Position numbers and translations under genes: made by a program. From Solirubrobacteraceae bacterium (GTDB lineage: Bacteria > Actinomycetota > Thermoleophilia > Solirubrobacterales > Solirubrobacteraceae): a DNA stretch of 64,000 bases. Of this stretch, positions 43,912 to 54,055 are shown piece after piece (the first letter of the stretch is position 1; every line of letters begins with the position of its first letter). Below the pieces are notes generated by a model. The model made no database searches, was not told the origin of the DNA, and was given only the letters and a program-made list of their open reading frames with translations. The stretch covers positions 124,001-188,000 of the forward strand of contig JAJCYD010000007.1 of assembly GCA_029263125.1 (NCBI GenBank), in the 5' to 3' direction.

Positions 43912-45276
43912 TCATGCCGGAAGCGACGCATGGCGAGCGGCCGCCGCGAACCGCCGCGCGAGCTGCGGGTGGGCGGCCCAGTGGACGTGCAGGTAGCTCG
44001 CGTGCAGCGCGTCCGCGACCCACCCCTCCGATCGCGTCGTGCCGCGCGCCGTCAGCGACCACGCCGCGCATGCCGCGCCGTCCAGCGGGCGCACCTGCGA
44101 GTAGTGGAACTCGTGACCGCGCACGCGCTGGCCGGCGTCCACCCACGGCGTCGGCGTCGACGCTTCGGCCTCGCGGTAGCCGAGCGTCAGTCGTCCGGTC
44201 ATCGTCGCGCGCGCCGCGATCGCCCCGCACATCTCATGTCCGTCGAGATCGACGCAGAGGTAGAGCAGCCCACCGCACTCGGCGAGCACCGGGCGCCCGG
44301 CGGCGGCGAACGCCGCGACGTCCGCGCGCAGCGAGTCGTTGGCCGCCAGCTCGGCGCCGAAGACCTCCGGAAAGCCGCCGGCCAGGATCAGCGCGCCGCA
44401 GTCCGGGGGCAGCGTCTCGTCGCGCAGCGGGTCGACGTCGGCGAGCTCGGCGCCCGCGGCTCGCAACAGCTCGAGGTTCTCCTCGTAGTGAAAGGAGAAC
44501 GCCGGGCCACGGGCGATCGCGATCCGCGATTCGGCCGATGGGGTGTCGGCCGTGTACGCGGTCCAGCTTGGGCCGGCGGGCGGTGACGGCGCGGCCCGCG
44601 CGAGACGCTCGATCCCGGCCACGTCGACCTGCCCGGTCACCGCGTCGGCGAGCGTGTCGAGCGCGACGCGCGTGCGCTGCTCGCGCTCGCCGGCCGGCAC
44701 GAGGCCGAGGTGGCGCTCGGGCGCGACCACGCGCTCGTCGCGGCGCAGGGCGCCCAGTACCGGCACGCCGAGTGGCGCGACCGCCTCGCGCAGCAGTTGC
44801 TCGTGGTGATCGGAGCCGACGCGGTTGAAGACGACGCCGGCGACGTTCACGTCGGGGTCGAAGGTCGTGTAGCCGTGGACGATCGCGGCCGCCGAGCGGG
44901 CCATCGACGAGGCGTCGACGACGAGCAGCACCGGCGCGCGCAGGAGTTTGGCGACATGCGCCGTCGAGGCCAGCTCGCCGCGGCCCGATGCGCCGTCGAA
45001 GAGCCCCATGACGCCCTCGATCACCGCGACGTCTGCGCCCGCCGAGCCGTGGCGCACGAGCGGCGCGATCAGCTCCGGGCCGCTGAGGAACGCGTCGAGG
45101 TTGCGGCCCGGGCGCCCGGATGCCAGCGCGTGGTAGCTGGGGTCGATGTAGTCGGGGCCGACCTTGAAACCCTGCACGGCCAGGCCGCTGGCACGCAGCG
45201 CGCCGATCAGCCCGCAGGCGACGGTCGTCTTGCCCGCTCCCGAGCTCGTGCCCGCGACGACGACGCGCGCTACCAC
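43912..45276 (-). CDS. cobB: Cobyrinic acid a,c-diamide synthase (CobB, hydrogenobyrinate type)
   Basis: ATP- and glutamine-dependent amidase acting on the a and c carboxylates of hydrogenobyrinate in the aerobic route. From GTG 45276 it is 454 residues. The P-loop is GTSSGAGKTT (about 9-18), followed by GFKVGPDYIDPSYH and EGVMGLFDG. The C-terminal amidotransferase has nucleophile AECGGLLYL and HEFHYSQV. It overlaps cobO by 7 bases. Confidence 0.93.
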   Translation of the reverse strand: MVARVVVAGTSSGAGKTTVACGLIGALRASGLAVQGFKVGPDYIDPSYHALASGRPGRNLDAFLSGPELIAPLVRHGSAGADVAVIEGVMGLFDGASGRGELASTAHVAKLLRAPVLLVVDASSMARSAAAIVHGYTTFDPDVNVAGVVFNRVGSDHHEQLLREAVAPLGVPVLGALRRDERVVAPERHLGLVPAGEREQRTRVALDTLADAVTGQVDVAGIERLARAAPSPPAGPSWTAYTADTPSAESRIAIARGPAFSFHYEENLELLRAAGAELADVDPLRDETLPPDCGALILAGGFPEVFGAELAANDSLRADVAAFAAAGRPVLAECGGLLYLCVDLDGHEMCGAIAARATMTGRLTLGYREAEASTPTPWVDAGQRVRGHEFHYSQVRPLDGAACAAWSLTARGTTRSEGWVADALHASYLHVHWAAHPQLARRFAAAARHASLPA

Positions 45277-45899
45277 TCGATCCCCTGCTGAGCGCGAACG
45301 CCCGCGTCCATCGGGTGCTTGACCTTCGCGATCTCCGAGACGAGGTCGGCAAGCTCCAGCAGCTCCGGCGCCGCATCGCGGCCGGTGATGACGACGTGCT
45401 GAAAGCCGGGCCGGTCGCGCAGCGTCGCGACGACGTCGTGGACGTCGATCCAGCCCCACGTGATCGGGTAGGTGATCTCGTCGAGCAGCAGGAACTCGTA
45501 GCGCTCGGCGGCGATCGCGCGCTTGACCTCGGACCATCCCTCGCGTGCGAGGTCGGCGGATTCGTCGAGGTCGCGTGACAGCCACGACCAGCCGTCGCCC
45601 ATCTTCTCCCAGTCGATGCCGCCGAGCGCGGCGGCGGCCTTCGCCTCGCCGACCTTCCACTTGCCCGACTTCACGAACTGAAAGACGCCGCACGCGTAGC
45701 CGCGCGCCCACGAGCGCAGCAGCATCCCGAACGCCGACGTGCTCTTGCCCTTGCCGTGGCCGGTGATGACGATCACGAGTGGCTTGTCGCGACGCTTGCG
45801 GCGCTTGGGCTCGGCGCTGCCCTGGTCGCCGGGCCGGTGTGGAACGTCGATGCCGTCGGCGCTGTGGCGCTGCAGCGGCGTGCCGGTCGTGTCGGTCAT
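45270..45899 (-). CDS. cobO: Cob(I)yrinic acid a,c-diamide adenosyltransferase (CobO)
   Basis: Transfers the adenosyl group from ATP to the cobalt. The 209 residues carry P-loop GHGKGKST (47-54), FQFVKSGKWKVGE and DEITYPITWGW, all diagnostic of the CobO/BtuR type. A 40-residue basic N-terminal extension (EPKRRKRRDKP) precedes the core. The ATG overlaps the chelatase stop (ATGA). Confidence 0.94.
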   Translation of the reverse strand: MTDTTGTPLQRHSADGIDVPHRPGDQGSAEPKRRKRRDKPLVIVITGHGKGKSTSAFGMLLRSWARGYACGVFQFVKSGKWKVGEAKAAAALGGIDWEKMGDGWSWLSRDLDESADLAREGWSEVKRAIAAERYEFLLLDEITYPITWGWIDVHDVVATLRDRPGFQHVVITGRDAAPELLELADLVSEIAKVKHPMDAGVRAQQGIEW

Positions 45900-47851
45900 G
45901 CGGCCCTCCGGGTCGTCGTGGCCAGGTCGTGGATCTGCCCGCCGGCGGCGCGCGCCAGCCGGGCGGCGAGACCGAGTCGCACCGGCCCCTCCTCGGTGTC
46001 GACGACGTGTACGGCTGCGGCGACGGTTGCGAGTCGCGCGGCGGCGCGAGTGATGGCACCATCGGAGTCCGCGACCCGGCCGTCGGTGAGCACGACGGCG
46101 ATCGTGCGACGGTCGGGCTCGCGCAACGCCTCGCGGCGGATGAGGTCGGTCGCCGCGTCCAGCCCGGCGGCGAGCGGCGTGCGTCCGCCCGTCGGCAGCT
46201 CTCGCAGCGCCTGCGCGGCGTGCGCGAGCGGCGCGCCGGGCTTCACGATCAGCGTGGCGGCGCTGTCTCGGAAGGCGATGACGGCGACGCGGTCGCGGCG
46301 CGTGTAGGCGTCGCGCAGCAGCCCGATCAGCGCGCCCTTGACGCGCGCCAGGCGCCGGCGCGCGCCCATCGACCCACTGGCGTCCACGACGAGGCAGACG
46401 AGCGTGGCCTCGCGACCGGCGCGGACGTGCTCGCGCAGGTCGGTCCCCGGGCCGCCGAGCAGCCGCTCGCGCACCGTCGCGACGAGGGCGAGGTCGCGCG
46501 ATGTGGCGCCGGCGGGGCGGCTGTCGATCGCGCCCGCGTCCGGCCCGCGCGTGCGCGCGCGACGGCCGGCCGGTCCGCGTCCGGTGCCGGTGAGCGCGAG
46601 CGCATGGAGCCCAAGCTCGGCGGGCGACGGCGCGTCGCGGCGTTCGCGCGCGGGATGCGGTCCGGCCGGCGCGACGTCGCCTGGCGCTCGTGCCGAGCCG
46701 GCCGTCGCGGACCTCGTGCTCGCTTCCGAGGTGGCGCCGCCGCGGTCAGCGCCGCGGTTGGACGAGCGACCGGCCTCGCGCGGTGTCCCCCCGGCGGGCG
46801 GCGGGGGCTCCTCGTCGGGCGACCCCGCGTCGTCGAGCGCGCGCTCAAGCTCCTCCGGCCGCGGCTCGCTGCCGTCCAGCGGATCGCGCCTGCGGCGATG
46901 AGCGAGCGCGAGGGCGGCGGCGCCGCGCACGTGCTCCTCGGCGACCTCGCCGGCGCCGTCGAGCGCGGCGAGCGCGCAGGCGGCCTGCGCGCAGACGATG
47001 TCGCCGCGGACGCCGTCGACGCCCAGCGCGGCGCAGGCGCCGGTGATCCGCAGCAGCTCGCGCTCGGGCAGGCGCACGCGATCCAGGAGCGTGCGCGCCG
47101 CCGCGATCCGCGCCGCGAGCTCGCGCTCGGCCAGCTCGTAGTCACCACTAAACGCGGTCGGGTCGGCATCGAAGGCCAGGTGCCTTCGCACGATCTCCGC
47201 CCGCTGCGCGGGATCCTCCGGAGCGCGCACCTCGACGCCCAACCCGAAGCGGTCCAGCAGCTGCGGGCGCAGCTCGCCCTCCTCGGCGTTCATCGTCCCG
47301 ACGAGCAGGAAGCGCGCCGCATGGACGACCGACACCGCCTCGCGCTCGACGCGCGCGACCCCCGTCGCGGCGGCGTCCAGCAGCGCGTCGACGAGGTGGT
47401 CGGGCAAGAGGTTGACCTCGTCGACGTAGAGGATCCCGCGGTGCGCGCGGGCGAGCAGCCCGGCTTCGAATGCCTGCTCGCCGGCCAGCGCGCGGCCGAG
47501 GTCCAGCGCGCCGACGAGGCGGTCAAGCGTCGTGCCGAGCGGCAGCTCGACGAGCGGCGCCGGACGCGGCGCGGTCGGCGCATCGGGCGCGACGGGCCCG
47601 CCCGGCGCGAGCTCCCCGGGCGCGAAGGCGAAAGTCTCGCTCGCCGCCGCTTGAACGGGCGGCAGGAGCGGCGCCAGCGCACGCACGGCGGTCGACTTCG
47701 CCGTCCCGCGCTCGCCACGGACCAGCACGCCGCCGACGGAGGGCGCGACGGCGTTGATCAGCAGCGCCTCGATCAGCGCCTCCTGGCCGACGATCGCGCT
47801 GAGCGGATAGGCCACCGCGCCGCGATCCCCGCCTGTCGCTCCCGACGTCAC
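45896..47851 (-). CDS. ChlI/ChlD-type chelatase subunit, cobaltochelatase partner of CobN
   Basis: A 651-residue fusion of AAA+ and von Willebrand A modules. The AAA+ part (1-340) has Walker A GERGTAKS (46-53) and Walker B ILYVDEVNLLPD. A proline- and acid-rich linker follows (about 345-460). The VWA part has the MIDAS motif DASGSM and TDGRVADSDG. In magnesium chelatase these functions are ChlI and ChlD; next to cobN, with no CobS/CobT chelatase genes, this protein most likely drives cobalt insertion into hydrogenobyrinate diamide. The GTG at 47851 overlaps the cobN stop. Confidence 0.88.
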   Translation of the reverse strand: MTSGATGGDRGAVAYPLSAIVGQEALIEALLINAVAPSVGGVLVRGERGTAKSTAVRALAPLLPPVQAAASETFAFAPGELAPGGPVAPDAPTAPRPAPLVELPLGTTLDRLVGALDLGRALAGEQAFEAGLLARAHRGILYVDEVNLLPDHLVDALLDAAATGVARVEREAVSVVHAARFLLVGTMNAEEGELRPQLLDRFGLGVEVRAPEDPAQRAEIVRRHLAFDADPTAFSGDYELAERELAARIAAARTLLDRVRLPERELLRITGACAALGVDGVRGDIVCAQAACALAALDGAGEVAEEHVRGAAALALAHRRRRDPLDGSEPRPEELERALDDAGSPDEEPPPPAGGTPREAGRSSNRGADRGGATSEASTRSATAGSARAPGDVAPAGPHPARERRDAPSPAELGLHALALTGTGRGPAGRRARTRGPDAGAIDSRPAGATSRDLALVATVRERLLGGPGTDLREHVRAGREATLVCLVVDASGSMGARRRLARVKGALIGLLRDAYTRRDRVAVIAFRDSAATLIVKPGAPLAHAAQALRELPTGGRTPLAAGLDAATDLIRREALREPDRRTIAVVLTDGRVADSDGAITRAAARLATVAAAVHVVDTEEGPVRLGLAARLARAAGGQIHDLATTTRRAA

Positions 47852-50800
47852 GCCGACGCCTCCTCGAGCTCGCCCTCGAGCTGGAGGTAGCGCTCGCGGA
47901 TCGCGTCGAGCGCGCCCTCCGGCGGCGCCGCCCACAGCCCGCGATTCGCCGCCTCCAGCAGGCGCTCGGCGATCTCGCGCGCGGCCCATGGGTTGGACTG
48001 CGCCATGAACGCCGCCACGTCCTCGTCGAGCAGGTACTTCGCGGCGACCTGCTCGTACATCCAGTCCTCGGCGACGCCGGCCGTCGCGTCGTAGCCGAAG
48101 AGGTAGTCGACGGTCGCCGACAGCTCGGCCGCGCCCTTATAGCCGTGACGGATCATCGACGCGATCCAGCGCGGGTTGGCGACGCGGGCGCGGAAGACGC
48201 GGCGCGTCTCCTCCGCCAGCGTGCGCGCGACGACGCGCGAGGGGTCCGAGCTGTCGCCGAGGTAGGCGGCCGGATCCTTGCCGGTCAGCGCCCGGACGGT
48301 CGCGATCATGCCGCCGTGGTACTGGTAGTAGTCGTCGGAGTCCAGGATGTCGTGCTCGCGCGAGTCGACGTTCTTCACGGCGACCTCGATGCGCGCATAG
48401 CAGTCGCGCATCGGCGCGGCCGCCCGCGCGCCGTCCAGGCCGCGGCCGTACGCGTAGCCGCCCCACGCCTCGTAGACGGCCGCGAGGTCGGCGTCGTCGC
48501 GCCAGTCGCGCGCGTCGAGCAGCTGCAGGAGCCCCGCGCCGTACGTGCCGGGCTTGGAGCCGAAGATCCGCGTCGTCGCGCGGCGCCATGCTGGGTCGTC
48601 GCCGAGTTCCGCCGCCAGCCGTTGCGCGTCGGCGCGCGCGTGGGCGGCGACGAAGTTCTGCTCGGCCGGCTCGTCGAGCCCCGCGACCGTCGCGACCGCA
48701 TCGTCGAGCAGCGCCACGAGGTGCGGGAACGCGTCGCGAAAGAAGCCCGAGATGCGGATCGTGACGTCGATCCGCGGCCGTCCGAGCTCGTGCAGCGAGA
48801 CCACTTCGATCCCCGTCACGCGGCGCGACTCGGGGTGCCACGTCGGCCGGACGCCGAGCAGCGCGAGGATCTCCGCGACGTCGTCGCCATGCGTGCGCAT
48901 CGCGGCCGTGCCCCACGCGACGAGGCCGACCATCCGCGGCAGCTCGCCGGTGTCGTCGACGTGGCGGTCCAGCAGCGCGTCGGCGAGCCCGCGGCCGACC
49001 TCGTAGGACAGCTCGGAGGGCAGTGAACGCGGGTCGACGGAGTAGAAGTTGCGCCCCGTCGGCAGGACGTCCAGGCGCCCGCGCGTCGGCGCCCCGGACG
49101 GTCCCGCGGGGACGTGGCGGCCGTGCAGCGCGGCGACGACGTTGCCCAGCTCGTCGCCGGTGCGGCGGATGCGCGGCACGACCTCCGACGCGGCGAAGCG
49201 CAGCACCCGCTCGACGCCCGCGTCGGCGCGGCCGAGGACGTCGGTGCACACCGCCCCGGCGGCGTCCGCATCCCACCCGGCAGCGGCGAGCGCGTCGAGC
49301 AGCGCCATCTGCGCGGCCTCGAGCCGGTCCACGAGGTCGCCGGCGGAGGCGGCGGGTCCGCGCAAGCGCTCGGCCAGGTCAGCGGCCGCGCCGCCCGCCG
49401 GCGCGGGTGCGCCGGGCGTCGCCACGAGCGCCGGTTCGTCGAGCCCGAACGCGGCGCCGACCGCGCGTCGCAGGCCGGGGACCTCGCCCGAGCCCAGGCG
49501 CAGCATCGCCGCGGTCAACCCGCGCAGCTGGTCGCCCTCGGGCGCCTGGCCGAGCACGTGCAGGCCGTCCTTGATCTGGATGTCCTTGACCTCGCAGAGG
49601 TAGCCGTCGATGTGTTCGACGAGCGCGCCGAGGTCGTCGGGTCGCTCGCTGACACCGAGGTCGGACTGCAGGTTCGCCGCTTCGATCCCAGCCCAGATCC
49701 GGGCGGCCAGCGCCGGCAGCTTCGGCGGATCGAGGATCTCCAGGCGCGCGTACTCGTCGAGCATCGCCTCCAGCTCGGCGATCTCGTCGTAGCTGTCGGC
49801 GCGCATCATCGGCGGCACGAGGTGGTCGACGATGACGGCGTGGGCGCGGCGCTTGGCCTGCATGCCCTCGCCGGGATCGTTGACGACGAACGGGTAGATC
49901 AGCGGCATGTCAGCGAGCGCCGCGTCCGGCGCGCACCCCCGCGACAGCGCGAGCATCTTGCCCGGCAGCCACTCCAGCGTTCCGTGCTTGCCGAGGTGCA
50001 CGATCGCGTCGGCGCCCCATGTCGCCTGCAGCCAGCGGTAGCAGGCGAGGTAGTGGTGGGTCGGCGGCAGCTCGGGGTCGTGGTAGATGCCGACCGGGTC
50101 CTCGCCATAGCCGCGCGGCGGCTGGATCGCGAGCACGACGTTGCCGAGCTGCAGGCCCGCGATGACGAAGTCCTCTCCGTCGAGGTAGCGGTCGCCGGGC
50201 GGCGGTCCCCAGCGCTCCTGCATCGCGTCGCGCATCGATGAGGGCAGCGTCGCGTACCAGTCCAGGTAGTCGGCGACGGGCAGGCGCAGGTTCGACGAGG
50301 CGAGCTGGTCGTCGGTGAGGAACTCCGGGTCGTGACCGCCGGAAGCGATCAGCGCGCGCATGAGCTCGTCGCCGTGCTCGTAGGGCGAGTCGATCCGCAT
50401 GCCGTCGGCGCGCAGCGCGTCGAGCAGCGTCAGGGCGCTCGCGGGCGTGTCGAGGCCGACGGCCATGCCGACCGTCGCGTGCTTGGTCGGAAAGCTCGTC
50501 AGCAGCAGCGCGACACGGCGTTCTGCCGGCGGCAGTCGCCGCAGTCGGGCGCTGCGCACGGCCAGTCCCGCGACGCGCGCGCAGCGCTCGGGGTCCGGGA
50601 CGTACCGGGGGATCGCGACGCCGACGGGGGAGTGATCGGCCTCGCGCTCCTTGAAGGAGATGACGCCGCCGAGGATGCGCCCGTCGAACTCGGGGATCGC
50701 GACCTGCGTCGCGGCGTCCAGCGGGCTCAGGCCGCTGTCGGACGCAAGCCAGCTCGCGCGGGAGGCCGTGGCGCAGACGGCTTGGAAGACCGGCACGTCG

Positions 50801-51615
50801 AGGGCCGCCAGCGCCGTCGCGTCCCATTCCTGCCACTGCTCGCCGACGCCCTCCCCGGTCGCGGCGCCGGCGTCGGCGGCGCCCGATCCGCCGGTCGCGA
50901 GCATCGTCGTGATGAGCGCGTCGACCTTGCCGTCCAGCAGCGCGAGCGCCGGCACTCGGCCGTCGGCGTCGCGGCGCAGGGTGTAGGACCAGACCGCAAG
51001 CGCGTTGGCGCCGGCATCCTCGATCGCGGCGCACAGCGCGTCGACGAACGCCGTGTTGCCGGTGAGCCGATGCGAGCGATAGAAGCAGATCCCGATCGTC
51101 GGGCGGTCGGCGTCGTGGTGCTCGGTCGCCCGATCGATCGCGACATCGCCGGCGCCGGGCAGGTACACGCCGAGGTCGGCAACCTCGCGCGGCGCCTCGA
51201 AACCGAACCCCTCCAGCAGGAACGTGTCGGCGAGGAAGCGCAGCAACTGCTCGACGTTGTCGACATCCCCATGGCGCAGATACTCGCCCGCCTGCGCGAC
51301 GGCGCCGGCGGGCGCCAGCGACAGGCCCGTCATCTCGGCGTCGGGCTGCGCCTCGCCGCCGAGGGCGAGCAGGGCGATCTGCCGTTCGGCGCAGCGCTCG
51401 CGCAGCAGGTCAAAGCCCGGCCAGCCGCGGCGGCCGCCGAGCACGCGGCACAGCACGACGCGCGCGCCGTCGAGGATCTCCTCGACGAGCTGCTCGTCGT
51501 CGGGCGCGCCGCCCGGGTTCGCGCAGCGGACCAACGGGAAGTCGTCGGGGAGCGCGTGGACCGCGGCGGCGGTCGCGAGGATCTCGGTGTCGGCGGTCGT
51601 CACGAAGCGCAGCAC
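47848..51615 (-). CDS. cobN: Cobaltochelatase subunit CobN
   Basis: Large subunit of the ATP-dependent aerobic cobaltochelatase, 1255 residues, normal for the family. Family landmarks are LGKHGTLEWLPGKMLALS, YPFVVNDPGEGMQAKRRAHA and a C-terminal DYLFGYDATAGVAEDWMYEQ. It resembles the magnesium chelatase H subunit. The start is the GTG at 51615 (LRFVTTADTEIL); a GTG at 51603 overlapping the cobQ stop as GTGA is an alternative. It works with the downstream ChlI/ChlD-type subunit. Confidence 0.94.
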   Translation of the reverse strand: MLRFVTTADTEILATAAAVHALPDDFPLVRCANPGGAPDDEQLVEEILDGARVVLCRVLGGRRGWPGFDLLRERCAERQIALLALGGEAQPDAEMTGLSLAPAGAVAQAGEYLRHGDVDNVEQLLRFLADTFLLEGFGFEAPREVADLGVYLPGAGDVAIDRATEHHDADRPTIGICFYRSHRLTGNTAFVDALCAAIEDAGANALAVWSYTLRRDADGRVPALALLDGKVDALITTMLATGGSGAADAGAATGEGVGEQWQEWDATALAALDVPVFQAVCATASRASWLASDSGLSPLDAATQVAIPEFDGRILGGVISFKEREADHSPVGVAIPRYVPDPERCARVAGLAVRSARLRRLPPAERRVALLLTSFPTKHATVGMAVGLDTPASALTLLDALRADGMRIDSPYEHGDELMRALIASGGHDPEFLTDDQLASSNLRLPVADYLDWYATLPSSMRDAMQERWGPPPGDRYLDGEDFVIAGLQLGNVVLAIQPPRGYGEDPVGIYHDPELPPTHHYLACYRWLQATWGADAIVHLGKHGTLEWLPGKMLALSRGCAPDAALADMPLIYPFVVNDPGEGMQAKRRAHAVIVDHLVPPMMRADSYDEIAELEAMLDEYARLEILDPPKLPALAARIWAGIEAANLQSDLGVSERPDDLGALVEHIDGYLCEVKDIQIKDGLHVLGQAPEGDQLRGLTAAMLRLGSGEVPGLRRAVGAAFGLDEPALVATPGAPAPAGGAAADLAERLRGPAASAGDLVDRLEAAQMALLDALAAAGWDADAAGAVCTDVLGRADAGVERVLRFAASEVVPRIRRTGDELGNVVAALHGRHVPAGPSGAPTRGRLDVLPTGRNFYSVDPRSLPSELSYEVGRGLADALLDRHVDDTGELPRMVGLVAWGTAAMRTHGDDVAEILALLGVRPTWHPESRRVTGIEVVSLHELGRPRIDVTIRISGFFRDAFPHLVALLDDAVATVAGLDEPAEQNFVAAHARADAQRLAAELGDDPAWRRATTRIFGSKPGTYGAGLLQLLDARDWRDDADLAAVYEAWGGYAYGRGLDGARAAAPMRDCYARIEVAVKNVDSREHDILDSDDYYQYHGGMIATVRALTGKDPAAYLGDSSDPSRVVARTLAEETRRVFRARVANPRWIASMIRHGYKGAAELSATVDYLFGYDATAGVAEDWMYEQVAAKYLLDEDVAAFMAQSNPWAAREIAERLLEAANRGLWAAPPEGALDAIRERYLQLEGELEEASA

Positions 51616-53126
51616 GGGCGCACCTCCGTCTGGATGGTCGGAAGGCCAGCGGGAACGCCGCCCTCGATGAGGCCGGTGAGGCGTCGCGTGTCGACGTGCT
51701 CGCCGATGAGATCGCCGAGGACGTCGAGCCTGGCCGCGCGGGCCGCGCTGAACGCGGTGGTGCCAGGCAGGAAGCGTCGACCGCGTCGAGCCGCGACGTC
51801 TCGCAGCAGCGCGCGGCGAAAGTCGTCGTGCTCCAGCGCGCCGTGCCAGGACGTGCCGGCGACGCTGCCCGCGCGGCAGCCGTCGGGCTCGCCGTCGTCG
51901 GCGACGAGCAGCTGCTCGGTGCCGTCGCGGACCGCGACCCGGCCGTGGCGGATCTCATAGCCGCCCGCCGGCGCATCGAGCCACGCGCAGCGACCGGACC
52001 GGCGGCGCAGCACCTTGTCGCGCTCGAACGTCGTGACGACCGGCAGCACGCCGAGCCCTTCGACGCTCCCGCGGCCGGACTCGACGTCGTCGACGATGTG
52101 ATCGCCGAGCAGCTGGTAGCCGCCGCAGATCCCGAGGATCGGCGCGCCGGCCGCGGCGCGGGCGACGATCGCGCGATCCAGGCCGGCGTCGCGCAACAGG
52201 CCGAGGTCCTCGACCGTCGCCTTGGTGCCGGGAACGACGAGCAGGTCGGCGCGCTCGACGTCGGCGATCGAGCGCGTGAAGCGCACGCGCACGCCCGGCT
52301 CGGCGGACAGCGCGTCGAGGTCGGTGAAGTTGCTCATCCAGCGCAGGCGCAGGACCGCGACGTCGAGCGTGTCCGCACCGGCCGGCGCCTCGGGTCGCGG
52401 GGCTTCGAGGGCGAGCGAGTCCTCGACGTCCATCCACAGGTCGGCGACGTGCGGCAGCACGCCGAGGGTCGGGCGCCCGGTCAGCTCCTCGATCTGCGTC
52501 AGGCCCGGCGCGAGGATCGACGCGTCGCCGCGGAACTTGTTGATGAGAAAGCCCGCGACGTGCGCCTGGTCTTCCGCGCAGAGCAGCGCGAGCGTCCCGA
52601 ACAGCGACGCGAAGACGCCGCCGCGGTCGATGTCGCCGACGACGAGCACCGGCAGCCCCGCCTCGCGGGCGAGTCCCATGTTCGTGAGGTCCGCGTGGCG
52701 CAGGTTGATCTCGGCGGGGCTGCCGGCGCCCTCGCAGACGACGACGTCGAAGCGCGCGCGGAGGTCGGCGAGCGCGGTCGCGACCACCGGCTTGAGCTCG
52801 TGCTTGAGCTGCTGGTAGGAGCGCGAGCCGGCGTCGGCGTAGGGCCTGCCCATGACGATCACCTGGCTGTGGCGCCGGCCCGACGGCTTGATGAGGATCG
52901 GGTTCATCGCCGCCTCGGGCTCGATCCCGGCGGCTGTCGCCTGCACGGCCTGCGCGCGCCCGATCTCGCTGCCGTCGGGCGCGACGACGGAGTTCAGCGC
53001 CATGTTCTGCGCCTTGAACGGCGCGACGCTGACGCCCTGGCGGTGCAGCCAGCGGCAGATGCCGGTCGTGACGACGGACTTGCCGGCGTCGGAATGGGTG
53101 CCGCAGACGAGGATCGCGCCGTTCAT
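51600..53126 (-). CDS. cobQ: Cobyric acid synthase (CobQ)
   Basis: Amidates four peripheral carboxylates of adenosylcobyrinate diamide using glutamine and ATP. The 508 residues start MNGAILVCGTHSDAGKSVV with the P-loop-like nucleotide site, continue with KAQNMALNSVV and AMNPILIKPSG, and contain the amidotransferase nucleophile GICGGYQLLG and GTSWHGAL near the end. The ATG overlaps the cobD stop. Confidence 0.95.
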   Translation of the reverse strand: MNGAILVCGTHSDAGKSVVTTGICRWLHRQGVSVAPFKAQNMALNSVVAPDGSEIGRAQAVQATAAGIEPEAAMNPILIKPSGRRHSQVIVMGRPYADAGSRSYQQLKHELKPVVATALADLRARFDVVVCEGAGSPAEINLRHADLTNMGLAREAGLPVLVVGDIDRGGVFASLFGTLALLCAEDQAHVAGFLINKFRGDASILAPGLTQIEELTGRPTLGVLPHVADLWMDVEDSLALEAPRPEAPAGADTLDVAVLRLRWMSNFTDLDALSAEPGVRVRFTRSIADVERADLLVVPGTKATVEDLGLLRDAGLDRAIVARAAAGAPILGICGGYQLLGDHIVDDVESGRGSVEGLGVLPVVTTFERDKVLRRRSGRCAWLDAPAGGYEIRHGRVAVRDGTEQLLVADDGEPDGCRAGSVAGTSWHGALEHDDFRRALLRDVAARRGRRFLPGTTAFSAARAARLDVLGDLIGEHVDTRRLTGLIEGGVPAGLPTIQTEVRPCCAS

Positions 53127-54055
53127 CGCCGGGTCCTTCGCGGACGCGCCGCTCGCGCCGCGGCGCACAGCGCGGCGGCCGCCGCGCCGACGGCCCACGA
53201 CAGCCTCGTGGCCCGCTGGATGTCCCGCGGCTGCGGCGCACGGCCCGTGCCGAGTCGCGGGCGCAGCTCGGTAATGCCGCGGTAGGCCAGCGGACCGCCG
53301 AGCGTGACGCCCAGCGCGCCGGCGAACGCGGCCTCGATCGGTCCGGCGTTCGGACTGGGATGCCGGGAGCCGTCGTCGCGGACGGTGCGCCACGTCGTTC
53401 GGGGCTTGCCGCCGACGAGTGGCGAGCACAGGGCGGTCAGGCCGGCCGCCACGCGGGCGCCGGGCCAGCTCATCGCGTCGTCGCAGCGCGCGGCCGCCCA
53501 GCCGAAGGAGGCGTAGCGGTCGCTGCGATGGCCGACCATCGCGTCAAGCGTGTTGGCGGCGCGGTAGGCGGCGACCCCGGCCGGGCCCGCGATCGCGCCC
53601 CACACGAGCGCCCCGACGACCGCGTCGCCGGTGTTCTCCGCCACCGACTCGACGGTCGCGCGGGACAGCTGCCGGGCGTCGAGGTCCTTCGGATCGCGCC
53701 CGCACAGCGAAGGCAGCCTCGTGCGGGCGCCCTGGACGTCGTCGAGCTCCAGGCAGGAGGCGAGGCGCATCGCCTCGCCGGTCAGCGAGCGCCCGCCGAG
53801 CGCCGCCCACGTGACGGCCGCCAGCGCGAGCCCGCGAGGGGCGCCGGCGCGCGCGGCCCCGCGCGCCAGCAGCTCGCCGGTGGCGCCGGCGGCGGCCACG
53901 AGCCCGCCGGCGAAGAGCGCCCCGCGCAGCCGGGTCGGCTTGTAGGTCGCCTGCTCGACGGCCAGCGCGACGCGACCGAAGCCGGCGACCGGGTGCCAGC
54001 GCCGCGGGTCGCCGAACAGGACGTCGGCCGCGTATCCGGCGGCGAGCGCGCTCAT
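53123..54055 (-). CDS. cobD: Adenosylcobinamide-phosphate synthase (CobD/CbiB)
   Basis: Membrane protein attaching the aminopropanol (phosphate) side chain to adenosylcobyric acid. The 310 residues begin AAGYAADVLFGDPRRWHPVA and contain SVAENTGDAVVGALVWGAIA, AANTLDAMVGHRSDRYASFG and HPSPNAGPIEAAFAGALGV, the CbiB signatures. Several hydrophobic stretches are present. The ATG overlaps the phosphatase stop (ATGA). Confidence 0.94.
   Translation of the reverse strand: MSALAAGYAADVLFGDPRRWHPVAGFGRVALAVEQATYKPTRLRGALFAGGLVAAAGATGELLARGAARAGAPRGLALAAVTWAALGGRSLTGEAMRLASCLELDDVQGARTRLPSLCGRDPKDLDARQLSRATVESVAENTGDAVVGALVWGAIAGPAGVAAYRAANTLDAMVGHRSDRYASFGWAAARCDDAMSWPGARVAAGLTALCSPLVGGKPRTTWRTVRDDGSRHPSPNAGPIEAAFAGALGVTLGGPLAYRGITELRPRLGTGRAPQPRDIQRATRLSWAVGAAAAALCAAARAARPRRTRR

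Noticed and set aside
45779-47890. 703-residue plus-strand frame
   Set aside because: Antisense to the chelatase subunit and cobO, which carry clear Walker and MIDAS motifs.
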